Assembly (NCBI RefSeq): GCF_028291745.1 | Contig: NZ_JAQGNQ010000083.1 | Location: forward strand, 1 to 64,000 | Length of the DNA stretch: 64,000 nucleotides | Source of the DNA: Ramlibacter sp. | Lineage (GTDB): Bacteria; Pseudomonadota; Gammaproteobacteria; Burkholderiales; Burkholderiaceae_C | Direction: 5' to 3' | In this document: positions 43,619-53,900 of the stretch, piece after piece | Position numbering within the stretch: the first letter of the stretch is position 1 | Layout: every line of letters starts with the position of its first letter | Position numbers and translations under genes: made by a program | The notes under the pieces: generated by a model | What the model was told of the DNA's origin: nothing | The model's input: only the letters and a program-made list of their open reading frames with translations | Database searches by the model: none

Positions 43619-45001
43619 GTGCCATACCTCGATGCCGTGCTGCTGTCGCGGCTGCAGTTCGCCTTCACGATCGGCTTCCATATCGTCTTCCCGGCGTTCT
43701 CCATCGGGATGTCCGCGTTCATCGCCACGCTGGAGCTGCTGTGGATGGCCACCGGCGGGCAGCACTTGCACACGCTCGCCCGCTTCTGGACCAAGATCTT
43801 CGCCGTGTCCTTCGCCATGGGCGTGGTGTCGGGCATCGTCATGGAGTACCAGGTGGGCACCAACTGGAGCCGCTTCGCGCAGGTGCTGGGCAACGTGCTG
43901 GCGCCGCTTTTCAGCTACGAGGTGCTGACGGCCTTCTTCCTCGAGGCGAGTTTCCTCGGGCTGATGTTGTTCGGATGGAACCGCGTTTCGCCGTGGCTGC
44001 ATACGCTGGCCTCCATCTTCGTCGCACTGGGCACCGCGCTCTCCGGCTTCTGGATCCTGGCCGCGAACAGCTGGATGCAGACGCCGGACGGGTACCTGCT
44101 CAAGGACGGCATCGCGTATCCGGTCAGCTGGCTCCACGTGATCTTCAATCCGAGCTTCCCGTACCGCTTCCTGCACATGATGATCGCCACCTATCTCACG
44201 ACCTCGCTGGTGGTCGCGGCGGCCGGTGCGCGCTACCTGCTCGCCGGCTGGCACGAACAGGAAGCGCGCGTGATGCTGAAGATGGGGCTGGGGATGCTCG
44301 CGGTGTTCGCGCCCATCCAGGCGCTGGTCGGCGACGAGCACGGCCGGAACACCCTGGAGCACCAGCCGGCGAAGGTGGCGGCCATCGAGGCGCACTGGGA
44401 GGACACCGGCCCGGCCGAGCTGGTGCTGTTCGCATGGCCGGACCGCGATCGCGAGCGCAATGTCGCGCAGGTCGCGATCCCGCACCTGGGCAGCCTGATC
44501 CTCACGCACTCGTGGAACGGCCGCTACCGCGGCCTGCGCGATTTCCCGCGCGACCAGCGCCCGCCGGTCGTGCCGGTGTTCTTCGCCTTCCGCGCGATGG
44601 TCGGGCTCGGACTGGCGATGATCGCGCTCGGCTGGTGGGGCATGTGGCTGCACTGGCGCCGGCGCATCGCGGCGGCGAAGACCTACCTGCGCATCCTGCG
44701 CGTGTGCTGGCCGCTGGGCTTCCTTGCCTTGCTGTCGGGCTGGGTCGTGACGGAAGTAGGGCGCCAGCCTTGGATCGCGACCGGCCTGCTGCGCACGGCC
44801 GATTCCATGTCGCCGCTGCAACCGGGGCAGGTGTTCGTCTCGCTGGCGCTGTTCGTCGTGGTCTACGGGGTCGTGTTTTCCATCGGCATCTGGTACATCA
44901 GCCGCATGATCCGGCGCGGGCCCGATGCGCAACGCCTCGGTCCCGAAACCCTGCCGAACCGGCCGCTCGCCGGCGGCCGGTTCGGCACGCAGCCGCCATG
45001 A
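43619..45001 (+). CDS. cydA: Cytochrome bd-type quinol oxidase subunit I (CIO type)
   Basis: Quinol-oxidising, oxygen-reducing subunit in the inner membrane. 460 residues from GTG 43619, with about nine helices. The haem-ligand His lies in FTIGFHIVFPAFS, a second in YRFLHMMIATYL. The quinol-site motif is EVGRQPWIATGLLRT, and the Q-loop after YRGLRDFP is short. That short Q-loop marks the CIO (cyanide-insensitive oxidase) branch rather than E. coli CydA. It overlaps the subunit II gene by ATGA. It supports respiration at low oxygen or under nitrosative and cyanide stress. Confidence 0.92.
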   Translation: MPYLDAVLLSRLQFAFTIGFHIVFPAFSIGMSAFIATLELLWMATGGQHLHTLARFWTKIFAVSFAMGVVSGIVMEYQVGTNWSRFAQVLGNVLAPLFSYEVLTAFFLEASFLGLMLFGWNRVSPWLHTLASIFVALGTALSGFWILAANSWMQTPDGYLLKDGIAYPVSWLHVIFNPSFPYRFLHMMIATYLTTSLVVAAAGARYLLAGWHEQEARVMLKMGLGMLAVFAPIQALVGDEHGRNTLEHQPAKVAAIEAHWEDTGPAELVLFAWPDRDRERNVAQVAIPHLGSLILTHSWNGRYRGLRDFPRDQRPPVVPVFFAFRAMVGLGLAMIALGWWGMWLHWRRRIAAAKTYLRILRVCWPLGFLALLSGWVVTEVGRQPWIATGLLRTADSMSPLQPGQVFVSLALFVVVYGVVFSIGIWYISRMIRRGPDAQRLGPETLPNRPLAGGRFGTQPP

Positions 45002-46011
45002 GCGAAGCCGCGGGTGCCTTGCCGGTGGCGCTGTTCCTGATCCTGGGATTCGCGGTCGCGATGTACGTCGTGCTGGACGGCTTCGACCTGGGCATCGGCA
45101 TCCTGTTCCCCTTGTTCCGCGACGAGCAGCAGCGTGACCTGGTGATGAACTCCGTCGCGCCGTTCTGGGACGGCAACGAGACCTGGCTGGTGCTGGGCGG
45201 CGTCACGCTGTGGGCGGCGTTTCCCAAGGCGTTCGCGATCATCCTGCCGGCGCTCTACCTGCCGGTGCTCGTGCTGCTGCTGGCATTGATCTTCCGCGGC
45301 GTCGCGTTTGAATTCCGCTGGGTCGCCAAGCCGCGCCACCGCGTGTGGGATGCCTCGTTTGCCGTGGGCTCGGCGCTCGCCGCCTTCGCGCAAGGGCTGG
45401 TGCTGGGCGGCATCCTGCAGGAGATCCCCGTGCAGAACCAGGACTTCGCGGGCACGCCCATGTGGTGGCTCTCGCCCTTCGCCATCGTCTGCGGGCTCGG
45501 GCTGGTGACGGGCTATGCCCTGCTGGGCGCGACCTGGCTGATGCTGCGCACGACCGGGCCGGTGGAGGCGCGCGCGCGCCAGCTCGGCCCGCCGCTGCTC
45601 GTGGCGCTGCTGGTGTTCATCGCGATCGTGAGCGTGTGGACGCCACTCGCGTTCGAGCGCGTGGCGCGGCGCTGGTTCACGCTGCCCAACGTCCTGTTCC
45701 TGTGGCTGCTGCCGGCGGCGAGCGCGTTGTGCGCGTGGGGGTGCTGGCGAGCGATGCGGCGCGGGCAAGCCGTACTGCCCTTCGCCTGCGCCGTCGCGAT
45801 CTTCCTGCTGGCGTTCGCCGGATTGCTGGTGTCCAACGTGCCGTACCTCGTGCCGCCCGCGATGACGATCTGGCAGGCGGCGTCGGCGCCGGCCACGCAG
45901 CGCTTCTACCTGGTGGGCGCCGCGATCCTGATCCCGCTGATCCTGGGATACATGGGCCTGGTGTTCTGGTTCTTCCGCGGCAAGCTCGAGCCGGGGCAGG
46001 GGTATCACTGA
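44998..46011 (+). CDS. cydB: Cytochrome bd-type quinol oxidase subunit II (CIO type)
   Basis: 337 residues with about eight to nine helices. MYVVLDGFDLGIGILFPL and NSVAPFWDGNETWLVLGG are the hallmark stretches of CydB/CioB; RGVAFEFR and the helix-breaking PYLVPP follow. It partners subunit I and binds no haem on its own. The stop at 46009-46011 ends the operon; no small CydX subunit or cydDC exporter genes are seen nearby. Confidence 0.92.
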   Translation: MSEAAGALPVALFLILGFAVAMYVVLDGFDLGIGILFPLFRDEQQRDLVMNSVAPFWDGNETWLVLGGVTLWAAFPKAFAIILPALYLPVLVLLLALIFRGVAFEFRWVAKPRHRVWDASFAVGSALAAFAQGLVLGGILQEIPVQNQDFAGTPMWWLSPFAIVCGLGLVTGYALLGATWLMLRTTGPVEARARQLGPPLLVALLVFIAIVSVWTPLAFERVARRWFTLPNVLFLWLLPAASALCAWGCWRAMRRGQAVLPFACAVAIFLLAFAGLLVSNVPYLVPPAMTIWQAASAPATQRFYLVGAAILIPLILGYMGLVFWFFRGKLEPGQGYH

Positions 46012-46651
46012 CGCAGTGGCGCTTGGGATGGCGTCCATCCCCCGCGCGCACGGAGGGATCATCCTTGTCAGTGCAACGTCGGTGGTTCAGGCCGTTCGGC
46101 CACAGCCAAAACGCAGCGATCGTGCTGGGGAGGATGCGCCGCGGTTCATTTGCCCAGGGATGCACGACACCCATGCAGGCACAATCCACGTCCATGCGCC
46201 GCCCTGATTCGCAGTTCGAGGGGCAGGTGCCGCGATGCCTCGTTCCGTACGGACATCGGCGACATGTTTTTCTCCCGTACTTTCTTCGATCAGGACGATC
46301 TCCTGCCACTCATCTGGAAAGTGCACGTGCCACGCGCAATGCCAATCGGTCTCGTTTACGGTTCAACTTCTCCGGGTCCGGAATCGGGGGCTCTACTGGT
46401 GTCAAAGGCATACCAATGGGCATCGGCCCTCGCGGCGCCTGCATCGGCGCAGGCCTTTGGGCCGCGTAGCCTTCCCAAGAGATGGCATTGTTAGCAGTCC
46501 GGTCCGCCGACGGGAGCATCGTGGAAGCGTTCTCGACCGCGCCGCACCAATGGGATCACATGCGCAAAGAGGCGAGGGGCGCGTTCGTCGCGCGCGGCAC
46601 GGGGCGAGCCATTGGGCGCTCGGAGCGGCAGACTCCTCGCCGCCCGCTCGG
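46012..46651. other. 640-base region with no confident gene
   Basis: Between the oxidase genes and the three-PAS kinase. It contains one short minus-strand frame listed separately and otherwise mixed-frame sequence with stops. The kinase promoter should be here. No repeat or hairpin stands out. Confidence 0.4.
46310..46519 (-). CDS. Small Pro-rich hypothetical protein, doubtful
   Basis: A 69-codon minus-strand frame reading NNAISWEGYAAQRPAPMQAP, then PRGPMPIGMPLTPVEPPIPD and a basic end LNRKRDRLALRVARALSR. The residue pattern is protein-like, but there is no recognised family. It might be a small gene or the end of a lost one. Confidence 0.3.
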   Translation of the reverse strand: MLPSADRTANNAISWEGYAAQRPAPMQAPRGPMPIGMPLTPVEPPIPDPEKLNRKRDRLALRVARALSR

Positions 46652-49003
46652 ATGAACAGCTCCCCCGATCCCGCAGCCCGCCCGGAGCTGCGTGCGGAAA
46701 CCGAGCACGAGGCCTTGTTGCTCGCCGCGCAACGTATCGGCCCCATGGGCAGCTGGTCCTACAGTCCCGGCAGTGGCCGGCTGCAGTGGTCGGCGGCAAC
46801 GTGCGGGCTGTTCGGCATTGCGCCGGGCGACTTCCGTGAAACGCTGGCGCATTTCCACACCTTCGTCGTGCCCGAAGACCTGCCTGCCGTACAGGCCGCG
46901 ACGGCGGCGCTGGCGCCCGGGGACCAACTGGAATGCGAATACCGAATCCGCCGGCCCGACGGCGCGATCCGCTGGCTCCACGAACGGGGCAGCCTGTTCG
47001 AAGACGGCAGCGGTGCCGCGTGTCGCGTGGGCATGGTCATGGACGTCACGGAGCAGAAACTGACCCTCGACCGGCTGGCGGAGAGCCTGCGCTTGACCCG
47101 GATCGCCACGCGGCTGGCGCGCCTGGGTGCCTGGACGCTCGACCTGCCGGATTACCGGATGACGTGGTCGGAGGAGAACTGCGCCATCCACGACGTGCCC
47201 GTGGGACAGCAGCCGACGCTCGCGCAAGGGCTGGCGATGTTCGAGCCGGAGCACCGGGATCGGGTGATGCGGCTCGTGGAGGCCTGTGCAACGCAAGGTG
47301 TCCCGTATGAGTTCGAGGTGCCGAAGTACACGGCCAAGGGCCGCCGCATCTGGGTCCGCTCGATCGGCGAGGCCGTGCGCGACGCCAGCGGACGCATCGT
47401 GCGGCTGCAGGGCGCGTTCCAGGACATCACCGAACGCAAGCTCGCCGAAGACGCCCTTCGGCAGAAGGACGCGCTGCTGCACATCGCCGGCCGCGTCGCC
47501 CGCATCGGCGGCTGGGCCATCGAGCTGCCGCAGCAGCAGTTCATCTGGTCCGCCGAAGGCATGGACATCCTGGAGCTGGGTCAGCGCAGGCCGCGTCCGC
47601 GCGAGTTGCTCCGTCTGGTCGACCCCCTGGACCGCAAGCGCCTGGTTCACGCCGTTGCCCACTGCGCCATCACCGGCACGCCGTTCGACCTCGAAGCGCG
47701 GATCAGCACGTGGCGGGGCCGGCGCAGCTGGGTGCGCGTGTTCGGCGAGGCCGACTACGACGCGGAGGGCGTGGTGCGCCGCGTGCAGGGCGCGGTGCAG
47801 GACATCAGCGAACGCGTGGAGATGGAAGAGCGCCTGCGCCAGGCCCAGCGCCTGGACTCGCTGGGCCAGCTCACCGGCGGGGTCGCTCACGATTTCAACA
47901 ACCTGCTGACCGTCATCCTCGGCAACGCCGAGATGCTGGGCGAGAACCTGGCCGATGATGCGCAATTGCGGCCGCTGGCCGAAATGGTGACGCAGGCCGC
48001 GCAGCGGGGCGCCGAGCTCACGCAGCGCCTGCTGGCCTTCGCGCGGCGCCAGCCGCTGGCCCCCAAGCCGGTTGACGTGTCCCAGCTGGTGGCGGCCATG
48101 GACACCATCCTGCGCCGCGCCCTGGGCAGCGACATCGTGGTGACCTACGACGACGCGGCAGACCTGTGGCCGGCGCTGGTCGACCCGGTCCAGTTGGACA
48201 ACACCTTGCTCAATCTTTGCCTCAATGCCCGGGACGCCATGCCGCGCGGCGGCCACTTGCGCATCAGCACCGGGAACCGGCGGCGCGACGAAGAGGCGCC
48301 AGCAGCGCGAGCCGACCTGGTCGCGGGGCATTACGTCCTGCTGACCGTGTCCGATACCGGGACGGGGATCGCGCGCGAGCATGTCGCCCGGGTCTTCGAA
48401 CCCTTCTTCACCACCAAGGACAGGGGCAAGGGCACCGGCCTGGGACTGGCGATGGCGTATGGCTTCGTCAAGCAGACCGGCGGCCATGTCGAGATCGATT
48501 CCCAGCCCGGTCACGGCACGACGATCCGGATCTATTTGCCGCGCGCGGCGCGTGCAAGCCAGGCGCCGACAGCGCCGCAGCCGCTTTCGCCGGCGCCGCG
48601 CGCCGTGGCCGGCAGCGCGGTGCTGCTGGTCGAGGACGACGAGCTGGTGCGGCGCAGCGCGCGCGATCAGCTGCTCGCGCTGGGCTGCGTCGTGCTCGAA
48701 GCGCGCGACGGCCAGCAGGCGCTGGAGGTGCTCGATCGCGGCGAGCAGGTCGACCTGCTCTTCACGGATGTCGTGATGCCCGGCATGAGCGGACGCGAGC
48801 TCGCGGCGCGGGCCGTCGAGCGGCGTCCGGGCCTGCCGGTGCTCTACACCTCGGGCTATGCCCAGGATGCGATCGTGCACGGCGGACGCCTCGAAGCCGG
48901 CGTCCAGCTGCTGTCCAAGCCCTATCGCCGCGACGAGCTCGCGCGCCGGATCGAGGAGGTGCTGGCGGCAGGCGAGGCGAACGAAAGGGGCACGAGGGAG
49001 TGA
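46652..49003 (+). CDS. Hybrid sensor histidine kinase with three PAS domains
   Basis: 783 residues, apparently cytosolic. PAS-PAC units lie at about 25-145 (MGSWSYSPGSGRLQWSAATC), 155-275 (LGAWTLDLPDYRMTWSEENC) and 280-395 (IGGWAIELPQQQFIWSAEGM). HisKA is SLGQLTGGVAHDFNNLLTVI, with the phospho-His in VAHDFNN. The HATPase has LCLNARDAMPRGG, VSDTGTGIAREHV and GKGTGLGLAMAYGFV. A receiver domain ends the protein (VLLVEDDELVRRSA; LLFTDVVMPGMSG with the Asp). It is followed with a 4-base overlap by a second kinase, so the two are co-translated and probably act in one relay. The input signal is unknown; the preceding oxidase genes hint at redox. Confidence 0.88.
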   Translation: MNSSPDPAARPELRAETEHEALLLAAQRIGPMGSWSYSPGSGRLQWSAATCGLFGIAPGDFRETLAHFHTFVVPEDLPAVQAATAALAPGDQLECEYRIRRPDGAIRWLHERGSLFEDGSGAACRVGMVMDVTEQKLTLDRLAESLRLTRIATRLARLGAWTLDLPDYRMTWSEENCAIHDVPVGQQPTLAQGLAMFEPEHRDRVMRLVEACATQGVPYEFEVPKYTAKGRRIWVRSIGEAVRDASGRIVRLQGAFQDITERKLAEDALRQKDALLHIAGRVARIGGWAIELPQQQFIWSAEGMDILELGQRRPRPRELLRLVDPLDRKRLVHAVAHCAITGTPFDLEARISTWRGRRSWVRVFGEADYDAEGVVRRVQGAVQDISERVEMEERLRQAQRLDSLGQLTGGVAHDFNNLLTVILGNAEMLGENLADDAQLRPLAEMVTQAAQRGAELTQRLLAFARRQPLAPKPVDVSQLVAAMDTILRRALGSDIVVTYDDAADLWPALVDPVQLDNTLLNLCLNARDAMPRGGHLRISTGNRRRDEEAPAARADLVAGHYVLLTVSDTGTGIAREHVARVFEPFFTTKDRGKGTGLGLAMAYGFVKQTGGHVEIDSQPGHGTTIRIYLPRAARASQAPTAPQPLSPAPRAVAGSAVLLVEDDELVRRSARDQLLALGCVVLEARDGQQALEVLDRGEQVDLLFTDVVMPGMSGRELAARAVERRPGLPVLYTSGYAQDAIVHGGRLEAGVQLLSKPYRRDELARRIEEVLAAGEANERGTRE

Positions 49004-50187
49004 GTGAAGCCACGGACATCTCCGCGCTGCAGGCACGCCTGCAGGCGGCGCAGGCGGAACTCGCCCTGGTGCGTGCCGAGTTCGGCACGTTCAGCAGCCG
49101 CATCTCCCATGACCTGCGGGGGATCTTGCACAACATCGACGGATTCGCGGTGGTCCTCGAGGAGCAGCTGGCCGGGCAGGCAAGCGAACGGCAGCGGCAC
49201 TACCTGGGCCGCATCAGCGCCGGCACACGCCGAGGCGACAGCATCCTGGGCGACCTCGCCGCGCTGTCGGCCGCAGTGGTCGCGGAGGTCGAGCTTGTAC
49301 CGGTGGACGTGAAGCGACTGGTGGAACAGGCGATCCACGACCTGGCCTCCGCGTACGCCGGCCGCGACGTGCAATGGGAGTTGGCGGGCGCGCCCTGGCC
49401 CAGGCCCATGGCAGACCCGGCCCTGCTGCGGCTGGCCGTCGACCAGTTGCTGGCCAACGCCGTCAAGTTCACGCGCGGGCGCGAGCCGGCCCTCATCCGG
49501 GTCGAAGTCACGGCGCACGAGGAGCGCTGGTCCCTCGCGGTGGCGGACAACGGCGTCGGCTTCGACAGCGCCTACGCGGCGCGCCTGTTCAGTCCTTTCG
49601 AGCGCCTGCACGACGCGACGGAATTCGAGGGCAACGGGATCGGGCTGGCGCTGGTCAGGACACTGGTCCAGCGCCAGGGCGGCGAGGTGAGCGCCCAGGC
49701 GCCGGCGGCGGGCGGCGCCATCTTCGGCCTGACGCTGCGGCCGGCGGGCGCCGTGAGCAGGGCACGCCGCACCGAGAATGCGGACCACCATCCAGCGCCG
49801 CCGGCGGAGGCCTGCGGCCGTAAGTTGCGTGTGCTGCTGGTGGACGATGAGGCCATGGTGCGCATGACCGTCAAGCTGATGCTGGAGCGAGAAGGGCACC
49901 AGGTGCTCGCGCCCGCGGACGGCGCCGCGGCCCTGCAACTGCTGGTGTCCGCCGACTGCGCCCCGATCGACCTGCTGGTCACCGATTGGTTGATGCCCCA
50001 GGTCGGCGGCGCGGAGGTGATCCGCACGGCCAGGCAGTTCCTGCCCGGAGTGCGCGTGATGGTGATGACGGGCCAGCGGCCGGATCTCCACGGCCAGCAT
50101 GACCTGTCCGCGCCGGTGGACCACGTGCTGGCCAAGCCCGTGCGACTGGGCGAGCTACGCCGCGCGCTGGCTGCGGTCATGCGCTGA
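49000..50187 (+). CDS. Histidine kinase-receiver hybrid
   Basis: 395 residues from GTG 49000, overlapping the previous stop. A coiled coil (SALQARLQAAQAELALVRAE) leads to a HisKA with the phospho-His in SSRISHDLRGILHN. HATPase motifs are QLLANAVKFTRG, VADNGVGFDSAYAARLF and EGNGIGLALVRTLV. The receiver has VLLVDDEAMVRMTV, the Asp in LLVTDWLMPQVGG and Lys in VLAKPVRLG. It has no DNA-binding output, so phosphate must pass to another protein. No sensor domain beyond the coiled coil; it probably depends on the upstream PAS kinase. Confidence 0.85.
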   Translation: MSEATDISALQARLQAAQAELALVRAEFGTFSSRISHDLRGILHNIDGFAVVLEEQLAGQASERQRHYLGRISAGTRRGDSILGDLAALSAAVVAEVELVPVDVKRLVEQAIHDLASAYAGRDVQWELAGAPWPRPMADPALLRLAVDQLLANAVKFTRGREPALIRVEVTAHEERWSLAVADNGVGFDSAYAARLFSPFERLHDATEFEGNGIGLALVRTLVQRQGGEVSAQAPAAGGAIFGLTLRPAGAVSRARRTENADHHPAPPAEACGRKLRVLLVDDEAMVRMTVKLMLEREGHQVLAPADGAAALQLLVSADCAPIDLLVTDWLMPQVGGAEVIRTARQFLPGVRVMVMTGQRPDLHGQHDLSAPVDHVLAKPVRLGELRRALAAVMR

Positions 50188-50718
50188 ATGGGGGCTCGCT
50201 CCCGTCGACCTGCAGCTGGCGATCGAGGCAGCGCTGAGCGGCGACGTGATGGTGGTATGGCGATACAGCGGTTTCCCGATTGGAACGCGTGGAGTGGGAC
50301 GTCTCCCACCGAGCAGCGGGTGCGTTCCTGTCGCGTGCGAACTCTGCCCTGGCGCACCGTGGTCGAGTCAGCCCTAGGACGCCTCCGGCGGCTTCGGCTC
50401 AGGCGAAGGAAAGCACAAGATGAACAAGGACCAGGCGCAAGACAGGAGGAGGCGGCGCCGAGCGCCCACGCTGTGCAGCCGGGCAAGAAGCCGCACATGA
50501 TGCCTGCCGTCGACGCGGGCGTGCTCGACACCGCTGCGCCCGCGCACGGCGAGCAGGTGGTCCGGCAGGCCGTTGGCTGGCCACGACGGCCGCGCGGCGG
50601 CACCGCCTCGAAAGACCTTCCAAGTCGGGCTTCGTCCAAACAGGCGCAAGATGCGTCTTTCGCCCCGAGATGGACACCAGCGCGTGGCACCGTCCGGCGC
50701 ACCTACCGGAGTCTCAGC
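50188..50718. other. 531-base spacer without a recognised gene
   Basis: A + strand frame stays open through it into the next small gene (50719), but its sequence (Arg/Pro/Ala-rich) has no family likeness and no good start. The promoter for the small membrane protein and the glucan synthase should be here. Confidence 0.35.
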
Positions 50719-50949
50719 ATGACCAGCGCAAGCGCACAGGCACCGTTGCCTGAAGACCCCCGTACCTTCGTATCCAGCGACATGGCGGCATTGGCCTCGC
50801 ACATGGACGCCTGCAAGCAGTCGCAAGGCCGCTTCGTTTCCTTGCGTCTGGGCGGGGACCTGCTGCGCGGGCTCGTTTCGTCACGCATCGTGAGCACCGG
50901 CGCGCTGCTCGGCGTGGCGGTGCTGGCGCTGTTGCTGTACCTCGCCTGA
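50719..50949 (+). CDS. Small tail-anchored membrane protein
   Basis: 76 residues from ATG 50719: an acidic/polar N-terminal part (PLPEDPRTFVSSDMAALASH, SLRLGGDLLRGLVSSRI) and one C-terminal helix (VSTGALLGVAVLALLLYLA), which would place the bulk in the cytosol. Its TGA (50947-50949) overlaps a CTG that begins the conserved part of the glucan synthase frame, so it is likely co-translated with it and may be a partner or leader. No family is recognised. Confidence 0.5.
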   Translation: MTSASAQAPLPEDPRTFVSSDMAALASHMDACKQSQGRFVSLRLGGDLLRGLVSSRIVSTGALLGVAVLALLLYLA

Positions 50950-53900
50950 AAGCCGCCGATCGGGCCGGCATCGACTGGCTGGCAGCCCTCACCCCCTACG
51001 CCCGCGACCTCCTGCAATCCGCAGGCGAGATCGAGCCGCCGATCCGCGCGGAGCTGTTCGGCCGGCACCGCTTCGAGGAGCACGGCCGCAGCCTTGCCGC
51101 CGCGCAGGTGGTCCAGGAGGGCGGCGACCGCCGCGGCCCCGCATTCTTCCCGCGCGTCGAACAAAACCTCAAGGCGCTGCGCCGGGCCTACGACCAGGTC
51201 GCAATCACCTCCAGCAGCGGCCACTACGTCACGCCCGCGGCCGACTGGTTGCTGGACAACTTCCACCTCGTCGAAGCCCAACTTGAACAGATCCGCGAAG
51301 GCGTGCCTGGCCGGTATTACGCGGATCTGCCCAAACTCGCGCACGCGCCGCTTGCCGGCCTGCCGCGCGTCTATGGCATCGCCTGGGCGTATGTCGCTCA
51401 CACGGACAGCGTGCTCGATCCGGAAATCCTGAGCGCCTTCCTCGACGCCTACCAGGAGGTCAGCGAGCTTCGCCTCGCCGAGCTCTGGGCATTGCCCACC
51501 ACATTGCGTGTGGTGCTGCTGGAAAATCTTCGCCGGATGGCGGACGAGATCGCATCCGGCAAGGTTGCCCGTGAGCTGGCGCACGCTGTGGGCGACCTTG
51601 CCGCCAGCGTGACCGAGGCGCAGCTCGACCTGCTGGATGCGCAGGTGACACGCGTTGGCTTGCGCCGGGCCTGGCTGGCGCAGCTCTGGCAGCGAATTCC
51701 GGCGGACGGGGCCGACGGCTCGCCGGGCTTGACCAGGTGGATGGAGAAGAACTGTCCCGACGGGCCAGCCCTGGTGATGGAAAGCCAGACCGCACAGGTC
51801 ACGGCCAACCTCACGGTCGGCAACATCATCACCACACTGCGGCTGATCGGGCAGCTCGACTGGGTCGACCTGATCGAGCCGGTGAGCCGCTCGCTGCAGG
51901 CCCTGCGCCAGCTTCCCAGCTTCGCGCGCGAAAGCGAGCTCACGCGCCAGCAGATCACGCGCGCCATGGAGCAGCTCGCGCGCCACAGTCGCAAGCCCGA
52001 ACTGCAGGTCGCGCAAGCGGTCGTGGCCATCGCCCAGGCCAGCGCGGGTCCGGCGGTGGAGCAGACGGCCGGCTACTACCTGATAGGCGAAGGCCGCGGC
52101 GCCCTCGCGGCCTCGCTGGGCCTTCCTGCAGGCGGCAAAACAGGCCGCCGCGCGCGCCTGCCGCTGTACATCGGTGCGATCGCGCTGGGCACCATCGTCT
52201 TGCTGTTCCTGGCCTCGCGCCGGCTGGACCTCCAAGGGCTGACAGGCGTCCTGTTCCTGTTCCTGCTGGCATGGCCGGCAAGCGAAGCGGCCGCGTCGCT
52301 GGTGCACCGGCTGCTGGCCGAATCCCTGAAAGTACAGTTGCTGCCAAGGCTGGAGCTGGCAGCGGGCATCCCACCGGGAAGCGCCGTGCTGGTGGTGATC
52401 CCGACGATGCTCACGGCACCAGCGTCGACCCGTCTGCTGCTGCAGCAGCTGGAGCGCCACTGGCTCGCCAACCGCGAGCAGCATGCGCAGTTCGCACTCC
52501 TGACCGACTGGACCGATGCCGATGCCGAGACGCTGCATACCGACGCGCCGCTGCTGGCCGATGCGCTGGCGCAGGTCGATGCACTCAATGCACGTGTGCC
52601 TGTCGCTGATGGCGCGCAGCCGCGCTTCCTGTTGATCCATCGGCCGCGCCGCTGGTGCGAGACCCAGCGGCGCTGGCTGGGATGGGAGCGCAAACGCGGC
52701 AAGCTGGAGTTGCTGGTGCGCGCGCTCGCGACCGGGGCGTGGCAGGGCTTCGAGCCGCTTGCGCCGACGCTGCGCCTGCAGCAAGGGATCCGTTTCGTGC
52801 TGACGCTGGACAGCGACACCGGCCTGCCACCCGGCGCGCTGCGCGAACTGGTGGCGGTCGCCGACCATCCGCTGAATGCGCCCCGCGTGGACCCGGCCAG
52901 CCGCCGCGTCGTGGCCGGCTACGGCATCCTGCAGCCGCAGCTGGTCACACCGCTGACGCCCGATGGCAGGAACACGCGCTTTCACCGGCTGTTCGCCGGC
53001 CAGGCCGGAATCGACCCCTACAACAGTGCCGTGTCCGACGTCTACCAGGACCTGTTCGGCACCGCCAGCTTCAGCGGCAAGGGCCTGCTGAATGTGCACG
53101 CTTGCCATGCGGTGCTCGACGGCCGCCTGCCGGACGAATCGATCCTGAGCCACGACCTGCTCGAAGGGGCGATCGCCCGTTGCGGCTATGTGAGCGACGT
53201 CGCATTGGTCGAGGAGTTTCCGCAGCACCCGGGAGTCGCGGCATCGCGCCTGCACCGCTGGACGCGCGGCGACTGGCAGTTGCTCCCTGTGATGATCAAG
53301 GCCCGCGCCTTCGGCATCGATGCGCTGGGACTGTGGAAGATGGGTGACAACCTGCGACGCTCGCTCGTGTTGCCCGCCTGCGCCGTACTGCTCGCGTTGT
53401 CGGTCTTCGAGGGTTCGCTGCATCCGGTCGGCGCGATCGTGATGGTCTTCGGTGCACTGCTCGCGGGCCCCATGCTGGGCGCACTGGCCGGGCTGGTGCC
53501 GACGCGCGGCGGTATCGCCTGGCGCCACTTTTTCCATGTCGGGAAGACGGAGTTGCTGCGTGCGCTCGCCGCCTCGGCGTGGCAATTCAGCCAGCTCGCG
53601 GCGCAGGCCGTGCTCCTGGCCGATGCGATTGCACGCTCGCTCTGGCGCATGGGCGTCAGCCGACGCAAGCTGCTGGAATGGACGACGGCGGAGCAGGCAC
53701 AGGGCGCTGCACGCGACCACCTGCCGTCCTTCGTGCGGCAGCACGGCCCCGCGTCGCTGCTGTGCGCTGCACTCGGCGTAGCGTCGCTCTGGGGCCGGCA
53801 CCCGGTCGCCGGCATCCTCCTGTTCTCGTTCTGGGCCTGTTCGCCGCTGGTCAGCTGGTGGTCGGCGATCACGCAGGGGCGCACAGCGCTGGGAGAGCTA

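Noticed and set aside
50703-53801. A 1,032-codon minus-strand frame opposite the glucan synthase
   Set aside because: Composition is typical of an antisense shadow and the opposite strand encodes clear GT84 motifs.
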